A stretch of 60,000 nt of DNA, taken from positions 65,578,756 to 65,638,755 of the forward strand of contig CM060731.1 in the NCBI GenBank assembly GCA_030704615.1. The letters run 5' to 3'. The DNA comes from Takakia lepidozioides. Its lineage: Eukaryota > Streptophyta > Takakiopsida > Takakiales > Takakiaceae. The position numbers and the translations under genes are program-made. The notes under the pieces are model-generated. The model worked only from the letters and a program-made list of their open reading frames with translations. It was not told the DNA's origin and did no database searches. Of this stretch, positions 11,455-22,476 are shown piece after piece (within the stretch, counting starts at the first letter, position 1; every line of letters begins with the position of its first letter).

Positions 11455-12466
11455 TTTCAAGTGAGTTTGGACCTTTGACTCTTCATTCTTATGGCGTCGC
11501 TAGTTTATGTCCCGGATGGAATTTCCACTCCGTCCGTATTTTGTGGCAGTAGGGAAGCAACGAGACCTTTAGAAAGTGAATTCCACTGTGCTTTTCCACT
11601 GAGCGAGAGATAGAGCGCCAACGCCGGTGAAGGCTGTCCTTTGGCTTTTCGGGTGTGCGATCGTATCTAGAGGGCGAGAGAGACAGAGAGAGACAGAGAG
11701 AAGGAAGTGAAAAGTATGATGAGCAGCGTCGCCGCCAGACCTCGGCAAGGCCTGCAGCGCCACCAAGTTAGTGGAGGTGTTGGCAGTAGCGACAGCGGTA
11801 GCAGCGCTAAGCGAGCAAGCGGACGTTGTGCAACAGTGGGCCCCACGCCGGTCAGGCGGCCTCGATCGGCTCGTCCCCCAGCTTGTTCAGCCCCGACGCC
11901 GTACAGGCAGCCAGCTCCAATCCTCACCACAACCCCTTTACTGCCTACTGCACCATCCCTGATAGTTCGCTCCCTAGAGCAACGAGAGGTGCTGAACACA
12001 GCCGCAAACTGCTCCTGCTAGAAGACCTGCTCCTCTTGGAAGACCCCAACGCCAACGTACCCCTACCCCTAGCTCACATGTTCCTGATGCGCACCAGAGT
12101 CCAAGCTCCAGACACCAAGTTCAAGAAGAGTCGTCCTCTTCACAATGGTCTTCTCCACCACTGATTCCAGGTTCTTCCATTGGCGCCCCACCGACCGAAG
12201 AACTCCCACAGTGTCTGTTGAGCCCTCCCCCACTGCGACTCTCAGGTAGGGTTCGAGGTCCCACGCCAGTCACTTCTTCTCCAGTTGTGCAACCTGCATT
12301 GCCGACCCCATCACTCTTACCCCGACAGCATGCGCCTCTCCCATCAGACCGTACCCCATGCCCAGCTTGCGGTCGTCTTTTTGCGCGCATCAGAGGGCTT
12401 GCGCAACACTAGCGCACGTGTGCGGCTCTTCATCAGTCCCACACAAATGGTACTTCTCCATTTCAG
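11455..12466 (+). pseudogene. LINE 5' segment, right arm (mirror copy)
   Basis: Mirror image of 10325-11301. The plus-strand frame at 12218-12412 ends in CPACGRLFARIRGLAQH, the C2H2 finger. Compared with the left arm it retains an extra GACAGCGGTAGC-like stretch near 11790 that is deleted in the left arm. Confidence 0.65.
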
Positions 12467-13435
12467 CCCAGGGATGCCTCGGCGTGAGCCTGGTCACGTG
12501 AGCGCAACTGCGCTCACGCCACGTCACGGGGCTCACTCCACGTCATCACACGTGAAGGCCGCGTCACCACGCGCCTAGAAAGAAGTGGAGTGTATTCCCG
12601 CGGATTGGCACCCTTTACCGCGGAAACAAGCTGGACGACATAATAAAAGGCATTGAATAAACGATGGATGAATGTACAGTTGGATGATAAACAGATGATG
12701 AGTGTGAAAATGAATGTAGATGGATGAATGAGGGATGGATAAGAGTAAAATGGATGAATGTATAATGGATGTTGAGCAATGACAAAAATTCATGACAGGA
12801 AGATGCATGACCAAATCTTTTGACGAATGCACAACGTATATGAAATGAGTGTGGAAGGTTTGTGGGGTGGATTAAAGAGTACAGAGGATGAATGTACAAT
12901 GGATGTTGAACAAAGGAAAACATTCATGAATGGAGCACGCATGAATACACTGTAGATGAATGCACAATGGATATGAGAAGAGTCAGGGAGGTTTGTGAGA
13001 TGGATTCATACATATTGCAATTTAAATGAAAGTTGATTCTGTGATTATTATTTGTTCTAAAGGAACAACTACGGTGGAGGAGGGGATTCAACATTTTCCA
13101 GATAGTATGAAAATGAATATTAAAAGAATATAGTTCAGTCTGACTCAGAGTCAGTTCAATGTATCCCCGCTTCCTCTGCATCTAAGTCTAAGTATTTTAG
13201 AACACCGGATCCACGCTGGATACACCTACGGCTGGCAGTAAAAAGTCAGGGATAGGGACTCGGCCGCGTGAAGTGTCATTGCTTCGGCATAAACAGGAAG
13301 CAGAAAATTGGAAAGGGGGCTGTCGAAAACAGACTCGCCAGAAATGACTGTATCTCCTGAAGATCCACCGCTGCCTTTCCTGAAAGACAGCATGAAAAAG
13401 TTATTACTGTAACTTTGATGTTATTGAGAAATTGA
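12467..13435 (-). repeat. 3' tail of the methyltransferase element, right arm
   Basis: Inverted copy of 9304-10196 including the GGATGAAT array (about 12660-12975) and the CTGACTCAGAGTCAG hairpin near 13139. No gene is supported. Confidence 0.7.
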
Positions 13436-14404
13436 GTATGGCTCCCAAAGAGGGTTTAGCACTTACTCACATGAAAAGTCGTTGTCGACCTGCTTATCTT
13501 CGGGATCGTCATCATTTCGAATTTGAATCCGATCAGTCTGTGTGCCTGAAGTGGAGCCAGACAAAAGGGGGAGGAGCACTATGTTGTAGAGGTCAGAATC
13601 ACCCTCCATGCCAAAAAGGCTTCTTCCGCCTGCCTTGCATGCATGGTAAGTTGCTCCTGCACCACACAGGACGACATGAACAGTTTGGTGGGGGGATTTA
13701 AACAGATGAAACTGTTGAAAGAAAACCAATTCGGAAGGGAAGAACGAACCTGTGGACACAGAAAGATCGACCACCCGTGCAGAGTGGTGGCTGCATGACT
13801 CCAGCAGTATTTGCATGAACGCTGGGGACTTTTCCTTTGCACCTCTCCAGGGAGTGCCATCTGGTCTCTTCAGAGTCTGACTAGACTGCATGAAGTTGTA
13901 CAAAATGTCATCGACATGGGGCTCATAGGGGGGGTTGACGAAACAACCCTGGTCAGAAATCTCAAAGCTGCGGATGGAGGATGATGTCTTGGAGGTGCGA
14001 ATCCTGCGCGGGCAGATCGCCTCGAACATCCTCGTCTACCAAAGATAGCAGGTTAGTGTGGTAAACACAATCTATAGTGGAAGTGTGTACATCGGCTATT
14101 CAGAACTCAGATACAAAAAAATCATTTTTATCACGAATCGGTGATGATCGGTGTCGATCATAACAGATTCTACTAGAGTGGAGCTGCAGAGAACATTGAA
14201 ACTCATCATGAAAGCACAAGTAGAAGGGAGACGGCATACCAGCTAACTAGGGCAACCCCCTTTCACAAGGTAGAGGTTGTTCACATAATTCCATGTGCGC
14301 AAAACTTCAAACCCTGAAGACTTGAGGTATGATTCCAATGCCCGACGACTATCATTGTCACATGACTGAAAAAGCAGAAGTGTCCCTGCATCAGAGAGGA
14401 AGTT
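13436..14404 (-). pseudogene. ParB/DNA-methyltransferase-like gene, family 1, copy C (3' end only)
   Basis: Minus-strand frame 14029-13463 reads through two exons and the short intron between them. It contains GCFVNPPYEPHVDDILYNF, PWRGAKEKSPAFMQ, VVDLSVSTG, then after the intron ATYHACKAGGRSLFGME and the ending DNDFSCE. Further upstream (14404-14243) is the tail of the preceding exon with FLSDAGTLLLFQSCDNDSRRAL. The gene stops abruptly at 14404 where the inverted repeat ends, so about three quarters of it are missing. NPPY resembles an adenine-methyltransferase motif IV, but the family-2 copy does not keep it, so DIPDG further upstream is the better candidate. Confidence 0.75.
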
Positions 14405-15779
14405 AGCGGCTCTCGGCGACAGCATTCTCAACAAAGCTGTGAAAGGCACGGATTGTCTGGTCCAAATGGTGGTCCACAAACAGGAAGGCGTTGTGCTTGT
14501 GAGCAAAATAGCTCATGCCTTGCCACCGCTGGGATTACAGTGGTTGCCTGGGGCTGGGCCAGCCAGTAGGACTCGAACATGGTAGGATCCCCATGAAAGA
14601 GGTGAAGAACGCAATCAGGAATTAGTTGAGCGCATTGAGGATTATTCACAAGTGGAGACTTGCAACAGCTCAAAGGCCCTCTTGACAGCATCTGACCTAC
14701 ATAGACCGCAACCAGTACCTCGATTGCCAACAAGGAGCCTGATGGAGTGCAGATCGAAAACGTTTTAAAGCGTAGCTGTAGACCTTCATCAGTGCCCCAC
14801 CTTACATAGAGACAAGCAGGAGACTCCCGCTGCAACCTGGGCACTCATCGATTGCTCCATCTACACATCTCTCATTCCATTTCTTCAGCAGCATCAACTT
14901 CACTGTTGTCGCCGCCCACACGCTTATGTTTCTTGGACTCTACTAAAAATCTATGGAATTTTTTGAGTGTGAGTGTGCTATGAAAGATCCACAATTCTAT
15001 TTCTAGAACCTGTTGTGGTCTACCTGAGAGACAAATCTGTGGATGTCCTCCTTGTATGGCTGGGGGAAATGAGGACGTAATTGAAGGGCATGTCTCTTCT
15101 CTTAGCCTGTGCACACAAAGGGACAAGATTTATGTTTCCCAAGGAACTCAGACTGATTTGAATGGAGAGCAGTTGGACGAGTTGATTGCATACTGGGAGT
15201 CAGGCATTAGCAATAGACAACAAATTGCTGTAGTTGGCGTTGAGGGCCTCAATATTGCTTTGGACAGTCAGAACTCTGTTGAAGCCAGCAGTTCTGCAGC
15301 TGTAGGTGAAATACCAAGGTGGGTGAAAGCTAGGCTTGGAACACAGCCAAAGACAGCCCCGGGGACCAAGGTGTTCAGCCACAAGGCCGTGGTGTACTGG
15401 AGCAGAGGAGCAGGAGCTACACAAGTTTGTGCAATCAGACATGGTTGAAGCCGGACACGTTCTACACGGGGCAACCACGAGCGGGGGTTCATTAGCAATG
15501 AAAAGTTTGTTCTGCTTGAAGGAGATGCAGTCATTCGCAATGAAGACACCCGCAACCGTCTCAAAGTTTTCGAGTTGAGAGACTGTCAGACCCTACCTTT
15601 ATTTTCTTTAGTGTTCAGTGAGCGGGAGATAAGGGAGTATTGCTTTGTCTCTACCTGGCAGAAAGAAGAGGAGGGTTGGTTAGAGCGAGCTACTGTAGCT
15701 TGGGACAAGGTTAGTGGCAGGTTTCTGGACATAGATATACCTCCTACACCTTACCATCATGCAGAGTGAGGCACTTTGA
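14405..15779. other. Unidentified coding-like region
   Basis: Several frames look protein-like but match no family I recognise. On the plus strand 15056-15448 encodes a 130-residue frame (SQGTQTDLNGEQLDELIAYW region), and about 15487-15769 encodes a second (FVLLEGDAVIRNEDTRNRLK region ending YHHAE) that appears to be its continuation after frameshifts. On the minus strand 14844-14405 contains another frame ending near VAESR at the edge of the inverted repeat. It may be a captured or degenerate gene next to the gypsy fragment that follows. Confidence 0.35.
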
Positions 15780-16483
15780 GAGAAGTCTGGCAGTTGATAG
15801 CATAGATCAAGATTAGATCTTGTTTGGTCGGGCTTCTATTTTTCCCCTCCTTCTCTTTACTATTTTCATTACTTTGTGCCAAAGCCTCTCTTGGTGGAGG
15901 CCAGTCAGTCCGGGGTTTTGGGCTGGGATATTTTGCAGGATCAGCATTGCAGATGGATTTTGATGTGGGGGTGTTGATGTTTTGATTTCTTGTGTTTGGA
16001 TCCCCCCCAACACCTGCACGCTTGACTGTGTGCCATGTTGGTTTTGTGTGGGCGCTTGCTTTCATAGGTATTAGGCCGGATTTAATCACCGGCCAATCCT
16101 AGAGTATGCTGTCGGTGGTGAGGCTGGAGTGATGACCAGCGAGACCACCAGTGTTTCTTCTATGATGAGACTGGGTTGATGACCAGCCAACCATATGAGT
16201 TCTTGCAGTGGATGCAGGTGCAGGTACCCTGAGCCACTGGGATATGACCCTTAAACTGCAACAGGTGCCCACCCGTGTCACTATTAGAATTAGTACTAGA
16301 GCCTTATAGTGTCACGTGGGGAAGGTGCACATTGTGAGTATCATCACGGAGTTACCCAAGGGTTTTGAGGGGAGTACGGCTACAGGCAGTAACAGTGAGA
16401 GTGGGTTCACAAGACGAGGTATTCGGTTCAGACCACCTTCACCTCCACCCTCAATTACTGTAGAGTCTGACACAGACCTACTT
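15780..16483. other. Spacer before the gypsy fragment
   Basis: No gene recognised. The part from about 16314 reads as a plus-strand frame (GKVHIVSIITELPKGFEG region) that could be retrotransposon-derived but could not be matched to a domain. Confidence 0.35.
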
Positions 16484-17097
16484 TCTTCTCTTTGGCCGAG
16501 AGCCGGATTTGCCTACATCCATTCGCAGAGAAGCTGCTACAATTCTTAACCTTGACAATCCGGACGTGTGGGCACGTGCATGTGAGGCACGTGCATGTGG
16601 GCAGCCTGCAGAGTTGTTCAAGAAAATCATGCCCATGGCTTTCGAGAACCTTGCCATTGCACAACATCGTGATACGTTGAGGTATGCTACCATACGTGGT
16701 GGGGGTTATCGTCCTGGGGTTCGGAGATTCAACCCTGGTGACTATGTCTATCTGCAGCAGACTGCTCCTACGACCTTGGATGTGACTGCAGGACGTGTTA
16801 GACGGGCAGGTCTTGCCCTCAGGCGTCTTGATCTTGGAGGGTCGGGATGACATAACTTGGAAGGATCATGTGTGTAATTGTGCGCCATGTCACCTTCCGA
16901 ATGTCGATGGCAGGATTGACCCAAACCTGGCAATGATATCTACAAGTTTGAGGTGCATGTTGTGTGGGTCTGCTAGAGGGGCAGCCACCATGCTGGTGTG
17001 TGATCGATGCTCTAGAGGTTGGCATATGGGATGCTTGACTCCACCTCTTGAGATGGTTCCGGATGGGGATTGGTTATGTCCACATTGCATTGGATAG
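16484..17097 (+). pseudogene. Ty3/gypsy integrase C-terminus plus PHD finger (fragment)
   Basis: The first frame carries REAATILNLDNPDVWARAC, then LFKKIMPMAFENLAIAQHRD and a GDYVYLQQTAPTTLDVTAGR segment, collinear with the integrase end of the gypsy element at 50450-50700. A deletion after TAGRV shifts the frame. The second frame (16795-17097) has WKDHVCNCAPCH and then a PHD finger: CMLCGSARGAATMLVCDRC, WHMGC and WLCPHC give the Cys4-His-Cys3 zinc ligands. Stop at 17095. This independent copy confirms that the PHD finger belongs to the retroelement family. Upstream pol domains are absent. Confidence 0.8.
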
Positions 17098-17339
17098 TGG
17101 GAGTGGATACAACCATGGAAGGCTAACAAGAAACGCAAGGCCAAGCTACTAGGAGACCTTGAACACACGAGATCCTAGCTCAAGTTCACAGATTGCAAGA
17201 CGGCGACTAACGATGGGGCTACTCTTGTACCGGCCTCTTGGTCTATAGAGTTTGAGTACAATAGGGACAGTGATAGAGGACTTAGTACGGCTGTGGCTAT
17301 TACATCTTGTAGCTATCTGGAGTTAGAGGGACCTATCCA

Positions 17340-17899
17340 CCAGCTAGGGGGGCGATTGTGGCAGACTACTTTATTGTGCATATATGCGTGGTGTGGTTTG
17401 GACAACGATGTAGTTGTGTAGCGATATGTATGCGCACGACAGCTGTCAAGTTAAATAAACACAGTGTGAAACTAACTAGAATAAAGTTAGTTATTTATAT
17501 TTAACACTTGGATTTAGTTCAAGTGTTAAGTCAGGTGTCAAGTTTAGTTTGACACCTGAACCGTCTTATCTTCACGAGAGCGTCAGTCGTGCGGCTCATC
17601 TCTCTCGAGTTGAGCCTGCACGACCGAGCTCCTTCACCGTTCAGAACCTGAATGTGCTTATGAAGGGAGAAAGGGTTGTTGTGGGATGGAGCTTGGGGTG
17701 CCCCTGGCTCGACTATTATTTTAAAGAGTGATGGTGTTGTGTTTTGTGTTTCTCTTGTTATTTGAGTTTAGTTCTTTCTTATCATTCGAGAGAGATGAGC
17801 TTGGGGGGCGATTGTGGCAGACTACTTTATTGTGCATATATGCGTGGTGTGGTTTGGACAGCGATGTAGTTGTGTAGCGATATGTATGCGCACGACACA
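17340..17899 (+). repeat. Gypsy 3' end: PPT and LTR-like region with terminal direct repeats
   Basis: CTAGGGGGGCGAT (polypurine tract) precedes TGTGGCAGACTAC at 17354. An approximately 80-bp unit ending in GCGCACGACA (to about 17440) is repeated at 17814-17899, again preceded by CTTGGGGGGCGAT. The roughly 365 bp between holds AAGTTAGT and AACACTTGG repeats and a GAGAGCGTCAGTCGTGCGGC stretch. The same arrangement is found at 49138-49820 in another copy, so it is a family trait: either an LTR with duplicated ends or a short LTR-internal-LTR unit. Confidence 0.6.
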
Positions 17900-18540
17900 T
17901 GTTGTAATGATCAAATTTTGTAATTCTTTGATGATTTTGTCGATTTTTTGATATGCGTTCATCATACTTCATATCATGCATACATCAAAACCTCATCTCA
18001 AAATTGTATTCCATCTAATAAAAAAAGTGCAACAATCTAATTTGGATACTATGAAAACAAGCTTGATTGGATTCTATTCATTTGTATGTAGAGAAAAGTA
18101 GAGATTCAACAGTATAAATTCTTGACTTAACAATGCACATACCTTCAATATGTACAAAATCCATGATGTAGATTGTTCCATCAAGAATTGTTGATCCAAC
18201 ATCTCCATCCTCGGAATCCGAGTCCGGTTCAGTCTCCCATCCCCGCCAACACACCATAGAGAGTGCACAAGGTGATGAGAGCATAGATAGAGAGGAACCG
18301 ATTCTCAAGTAAATCAATTTAACCTGGAGCGGGTGAGTGATGTTGAGAGAGAAAGGTGTTGTAAAGGCAACTACAGGAATAGTGGACAATGAGTTAATAT
18401 GAGGAATAGGAGTTGCACCATTGTGCACCGTATTGTCGCAGTAGGTGGCTGTTTTATAACCAAGACTGCACAACTTTGCTCCGGTTTTCTTTGTCGAATT
18501 GGTGCTGTCCTAAATTTATTATCTCACAAGAAGGAACGAT
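17900..18540. other. AT-rich spacer
   Basis: No recognisable gene or repeat on either strand; short frames only. The last part may be the 5' flank of the following F-box-like ORF. Confidence 0.5.
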
Positions 18541-18550
18541 CTGCAGCAAC

Positions 18551-18877
18551 ATGGAGGTGGCTCTGAGGGATGTGGGCTTGGTGGAGCAAATCGTGCAGAG
18601 ATTGGACGACGGCGTGGATAGGCACGTAGCAATGCTGATAAGCAAGGTGTGGAATGAGGCGGCTACAAAGAGTGTGCACACTGCACAAGCTAACGCTGCG
18701 CTCGCGAGAATTGCTAATGCGGTCCCGAGCATTGTTAACTTCACAATTTCTCACAAAGTTCAGGCCTGTCATGCATCTCGATCTCTCCCAGTGCACTTGC
18801 ACGACTTGGATCTGATTCTGGCTGCGTCGACCTTCCTTGAGTTGCGATCCCTGAAAATTAACTGGTGTATTTTATAG
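18551..18877 (+). CDS. Possible F-box-like protein (short or partial)
   Basis: The Met at 18551 opens a 108-residue frame ending TAG at 18877. Residues 8-40 (GLVEQIVQRLDDG, then VAMLISKVWNEAA) resemble an F-box helix pattern, and the end (DLDLILAASTFLELRSLKINWC) resembles the start of a leucine-rich repeat. An in-frame Met further upstream at 18413 is less likely, since the F-box-like part starts shortly after 18551. If real, it would be a truncated substrate adaptor of an SCF ubiquitin ligase. The match is weak; it may be one exon of a longer gene or a relic. Confidence 0.3.
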   Translation: MEVALRDVGLVEQIVQRLDDGVDRHVAMLISKVWNEAATKSVHTAQANAALARIANAVPSIVNFTISHKVQACHASRSLPVHLHDLDLILAASTFLELRSLKINWCIL

Positions 18878-20129
18878 CAAAGAGTGAGATGGCAACAAGA
18901 TTCGTTGTTGCTTGAGTACCTCAAGCTATTTTAGAAGGCTACATCTCTGGACCCTAAAACCCTCCAATATTAACGGTCCCATGTAAATCAAATAAGGGAG
19001 GCTCAACTTTATGGTTGCAAATGTGCTAGAATTCCAGATAAGTGTTATAATTTCCTACACTCCAAAAACTCAAACTAAACCAAAGACTCTAGGCACAAAA
19101 CCCTAGGACATTCAACAAACAAAACTGCGGGTTTATATATACTTATTCATTTGAAACCCAACATGTTAGTATAATTATGTGGAGGCGATTATAACATCCA
19201 ACATGGACTGGTATATGTACTAGTATATGCAATGGTATTAGATACCAGACCAGTCTGGTATCGTTTGGGAGAATACTTGGTCATATAATACCAGACCAGG
19301 CTGGTATCAGGTTTTCTATACCAGAACTCCTATGCCGTTTTCTTTATTTACTCTGGTATGTGTACTATACTAGTTTATGTGTACATATGCCTACATTCTT
19401 GTACTTATGTATATTAAATTCTTTATGTGTATTGTATTTGTTTTCACTTGATACTTGCTATTTGATAAAGTTGTAATTCAAGATGGCTTTGGAATGATAC
19501 CAGAGTTGATATCTCATACCAGCTGGTATTGTGGTCATGATATTCATACACATATCAATATCTGGAAAAAAATACATCCACCATTATATGGACCACACTG
19601 ATATGAAAGTTTTGTGAAACGTCTTGTACCAGGACCAGTCTAGTATGTCCTAAACTCGATGCCAGTCCAACATAGGTAAAAACTAACCTAGATATATTTT
19701 ATAAATTTAACTATTTTATCATAAAACTATTTACAAAACAATATAGCTTGGGTCATAAATTGGAAGGTCACATCTAACAATATTTTTGTTGTGGCATACA
19801 CATGCGCTTATCCATGGGGGGCGGGGGAAGTTAAATTTAAGAAAATAGTAGGTATTATGTTTCGGTAGATAATTTAATTTCAATCCATGTATATGGGTTT
19901 TTTAGCTTTAAATTTCTGGCGGATATGGCTATTGGTAAGTTGGTTTTTTACACACATATGGATACGAATATTTCAGGTCACATCCATTGGAATTTTTTAT
20001 CTGAGGGTTTGAACTAAAACATATTAATAGATTGGCATGTAACTAATATAATAATACAACAATATCATACGTTCATCTATGATCTATTTCTGCTTGCAAA
20101 CATATATTGATTCTTATAACCGTGGATTT
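18878..20129. other. AT-rich intergenic DNA
   Basis: No open frame of note. It contains the CCAG/CTGG palindrome cluster listed separately and low-complexity AT stretches. Confidence 0.5.
19241..19640. repeat. Cluster of ATACCAG/CTGGTAT palindromes
   Basis: 19241-19262 has arms GATACCAGA and TCTGGTATC around CCAG; 19288-19307 has ATACCAG and CTGGTAT around six bases; 19516-19529 is the perfect ATACCAGCTGGTAT. Further half-sites (CTGGTAT, TACCAG) lie at about 19208, 19318, 19497 and 19627. Not associated with a recognisable gene. Confidence 0.7.
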
Positions 20130-20495
20130 TGCTTGTGCGCAGTGCTCACGCAATGACTGCTCGTAGTGATCACCAACTTGTACTTGTTGTGGCTCAGTGG
20201 CAACAACCTCATGAAGTCAAGAGTGCATTGGTAGCCTAAAACCCCATCATATGAAGATGATGTCATTTGTGGTGTAGGGGCATTGTCAATTAATGAAGCA
20301 CAGACACTGTCACACACTAGCATCTAGCCACGAATTGTTGTGTGCATACCATGCCACCAATACCATCCATGTAATAGACTATGAGTATGTTGCTCTCCAA
20401 AATACCCCAACTCTAATTCATGAACATGTCGCACCAACCGTGTCCGTTGTGTGGGATGAGGCACAATCCTCTTACGACCATCCTCCTACGAATAA
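20130..20495 (-). pseudogene. Gypsy integrase relic (zinc-binding/core junction)
   Basis: The sequence aligns by eye, with many substitutions and indels, to 51065-51390 of the full gypsy element: GTGTAGGGGC, CTGTCACACAC, TAGCCACGAA, ATACCATGCCACCAATA and GAGGCACAATCCTC are shared. In the intact element this encodes the integrase HHCC region on the minus strand. Here all frames are closed, so it is an old copy. Confidence 0.65.
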
Positions 20496-20499
20496 AAAA

Positions 20500-21294
20500 T
20501 GCTCACAATCTTGCAGGCTCACGCGAGCAACTCATGTTCTAGCATTCCCCAAGGTATGAAATTGCTTCAATTTGACCGGGCTAGTCTTACATGCAAGTAC
20601 TGCCACCCGGTATCTCTGCATTCCTATAACATTGTCTTTTACATTGCTCGATTCCCAAATACTTTTGGCCCCCAGTCATCGCTATTGTCCGAACCTGGAA
20701 CCGTTCTATGGCGCCCGTTCACAAACTCCTGAACTATCTGCAACTCTACAAAAGAAACCTATAGTGTCAGATCTTTGACACCCTCAAGTGTGTTACATCT
20801 GGAAAAATGTGGAAAGCTCATTGTCATTGGTCACTCTTTAATTCTTATTCTACTGTTTCAATGTTTTCACCTTTATACTGATCTATGATGTGTAAATTGA
20901 GGGAGGAAAATCTGCAAAAAATTGATTTCACACGTCAAAATAGCTTCGGAGGATGAGTATCAACTCTATGAATGTTTTCAAGCTACATGGGGGAGGGAAG
21001 GAATCACATGCACAAGCATTGCGCCATCCTCCTACATTTGGTCCGCTCGTCTATCCCTCTCTTGGTAGGGGCTCAACACCAACTTGTCTTAGGTCACCCG
21101 GAGTTTGGGGTAGTGCTAGTCCGTGAGCGGGAAGATTCGTGAGCAGGAAGATTTCAATCCGTGAGCAGAAAGATTCTCACACAGTAGGGTGCATGGGCCT
21201 ACAACCGCGGATGAAGAAGCCCGGGAGACCTATGTCCACGAGAATGAGTGCATACAAATATGTGGTGTAGAATTTTCTAGAATATATACTGTGT
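20500..21294. other. Unassigned spacer
   Basis: No gene recognised. It includes a short direct repeat GTGAGCAGGAAGATT / GTGAGCAGAAAGATT at about 21150-21173. Confidence 0.45.
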
Positions 21295-21500
21295 ATACTT
21301 GGATGACTGTTGGATGAATAAAGGATGAATACTGGATAAATAATTGAAGAATGGATGAATGCAAGATGACTGTTGGATGGACATATGCATAGGGATGCAT
21401 GAACAATGGATGAGTGGATGGTTAAAGACTGGATGTATTATCGACCTATAGAAAATGAAGGAATGGAGTTGTAAATGCGGATTAATGGAGTTATATGGAT
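21295..21500. repeat. GGATGAAT-type tandem repeat, separate locus
   Basis: TTGGATGA, GGATGAAT and TGGATGAATGCAAGATG units, similar to the arrays in the methyltransferase tail but without the rest of the tail around it. Confidence 0.65.
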
Positions 21501-21536
21501 GAAATGAGTTATGGAGATGTCGTGCACCTAAGCATC

Positions 21537-22010
21537 GTGCCACAACATACATCGCTGTCCATCACACATTCTAAGCATACAATCCTAGAAAGCTATGCCA
21601 CAATAGATAAGAGATGAGAAATGAGAGAAGTGAAAAACAATGAAAGCTCTCTAAGCATGAAACAATCACACTAAGAACAAGCCTTAGTCCTTCCAAGTGA
21701 AATCCACTCTATCACATAAACTAAGTCAAGCCAGGGGCACCTTTGCTAAGGGAATCCACCCTACAAAGCCCTCAACACACTCCCTCTCAATATCTAGAGC
21801 TATGGAGGTGAGAGAAGCTCATAAAGGCTCAACTACAAGAAGATGAGCTCTCCTCAACCCTCACAAGGGAAAAACCATCCCCATGTCCCAAGTGAGGCTT
21901 GATACCTCACTTTGCATATGAGACCAAATGAAGTCCCAACACTCAAAATATAAATATAAACATCTAAAATGTCCTAGTTAACTAGAAATAGGTAATTCTA
22001 GTTAACCATG
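21537..22010 (-). repeat. Degenerate LTR-like fragment related to the gypsy terminal region
   Basis: CATACATCGCTGTCC, then GTCAAGCCAGGGGCACC, GGAATCCACCCTAC, TGAGCTCTCCTCAACC and AACTAGAAATAGGTAATT run in the same order as CTACATCGCTGTCC, GTCAAGCCAAGTGCACC, GGAATCCACACTAC, TGAGCCTCCGCGC and AGCTAGCTATTTCC in 49140-49620. It is a diverged, probably solo copy of that terminal region. Confidence 0.55.
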
Positions 22011-22476
22011 ACTAAAACCATGACACAGACAAAAACTGAAAGAGAGGCACACACCGGATAAAAAACAAACAACCCCCTCACATGGTCATTGATAACGAAA
22101 CAAGGTGAATCATTCGGAAAAAAAAAACTATAAATATCCACTGCAACTGGAGTTTGCATCCGATTCTGAAGCACTACTATAGCCCCTAGCCCTGCTGTCC
22201 ACATTAGCCCTACGGTCGCAAAGCAGAGGAGGGGGAGATGCTTGCAGACTAAACTCTCTCGCTGCAGCCTCCACATAGGATGGCAACTTCAGGACGGTTG
22301 GCGGACTGGGGAAGAAGTCCGGGTTGGCACAGAAAGGGAGACTCCTGGGCGTCTTAGGTCTCCTGCAAAAACGCACAAAGTTGCTAGTCAAAAAAGCATT
22401 TGGACAGCACTGTCGAGGGCAGACTCATGAATAAAAAGCAAAGATAGAAGGATGCAAAATAGTATATGGTGTAGAC

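Larger units (their letters stand above)
8362..14404. repeat. Large inverted repeat: 2.9-kb arms around a 153-bp spacer
   Basis: 8362-11301 is the reverse complement of 11455-14404 with few differences (arms about 2940 and 2950 bp; positions pair to a sum near 22756). The arm contains, outside to inside: the 3' half of methyltransferase copy B/C, its tail, a 128-bp GC-rich junction, and a LINE 5' segment. The 153-bp loop (11302-11454) is the sequence that continues past the LINE 5' end in the two unrearranged copies (about 32307-32460 and 58047-58200), so the spacer is the single-copy side of a head-to-head arrangement. Confidence 0.88.

Noticed and set aside
13800-14029. NPPYEP as the definite catalytic motif IV of the methyltransferase
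   Set aside because: The family-2 gene has no NPPY at the corresponding place (it reads DCDPVDD), and the IPDG element sits in the expected strand context and is kept in both families.
8362-14404. Foldback DNA transposon or MITE with long terminal inverted repeats
   Set aside because: The arms contain unrelated units (gene, tail, LINE 5' end) whose junctions also occur outside the palindrome, and no target site duplication was seen at 8362/14404.
17340-17899. Cassandra-type TRIM (5S rRNA-containing LTR)
   Set aside because: No 5S rRNA promoter or sequence was recognised in the repeat units.
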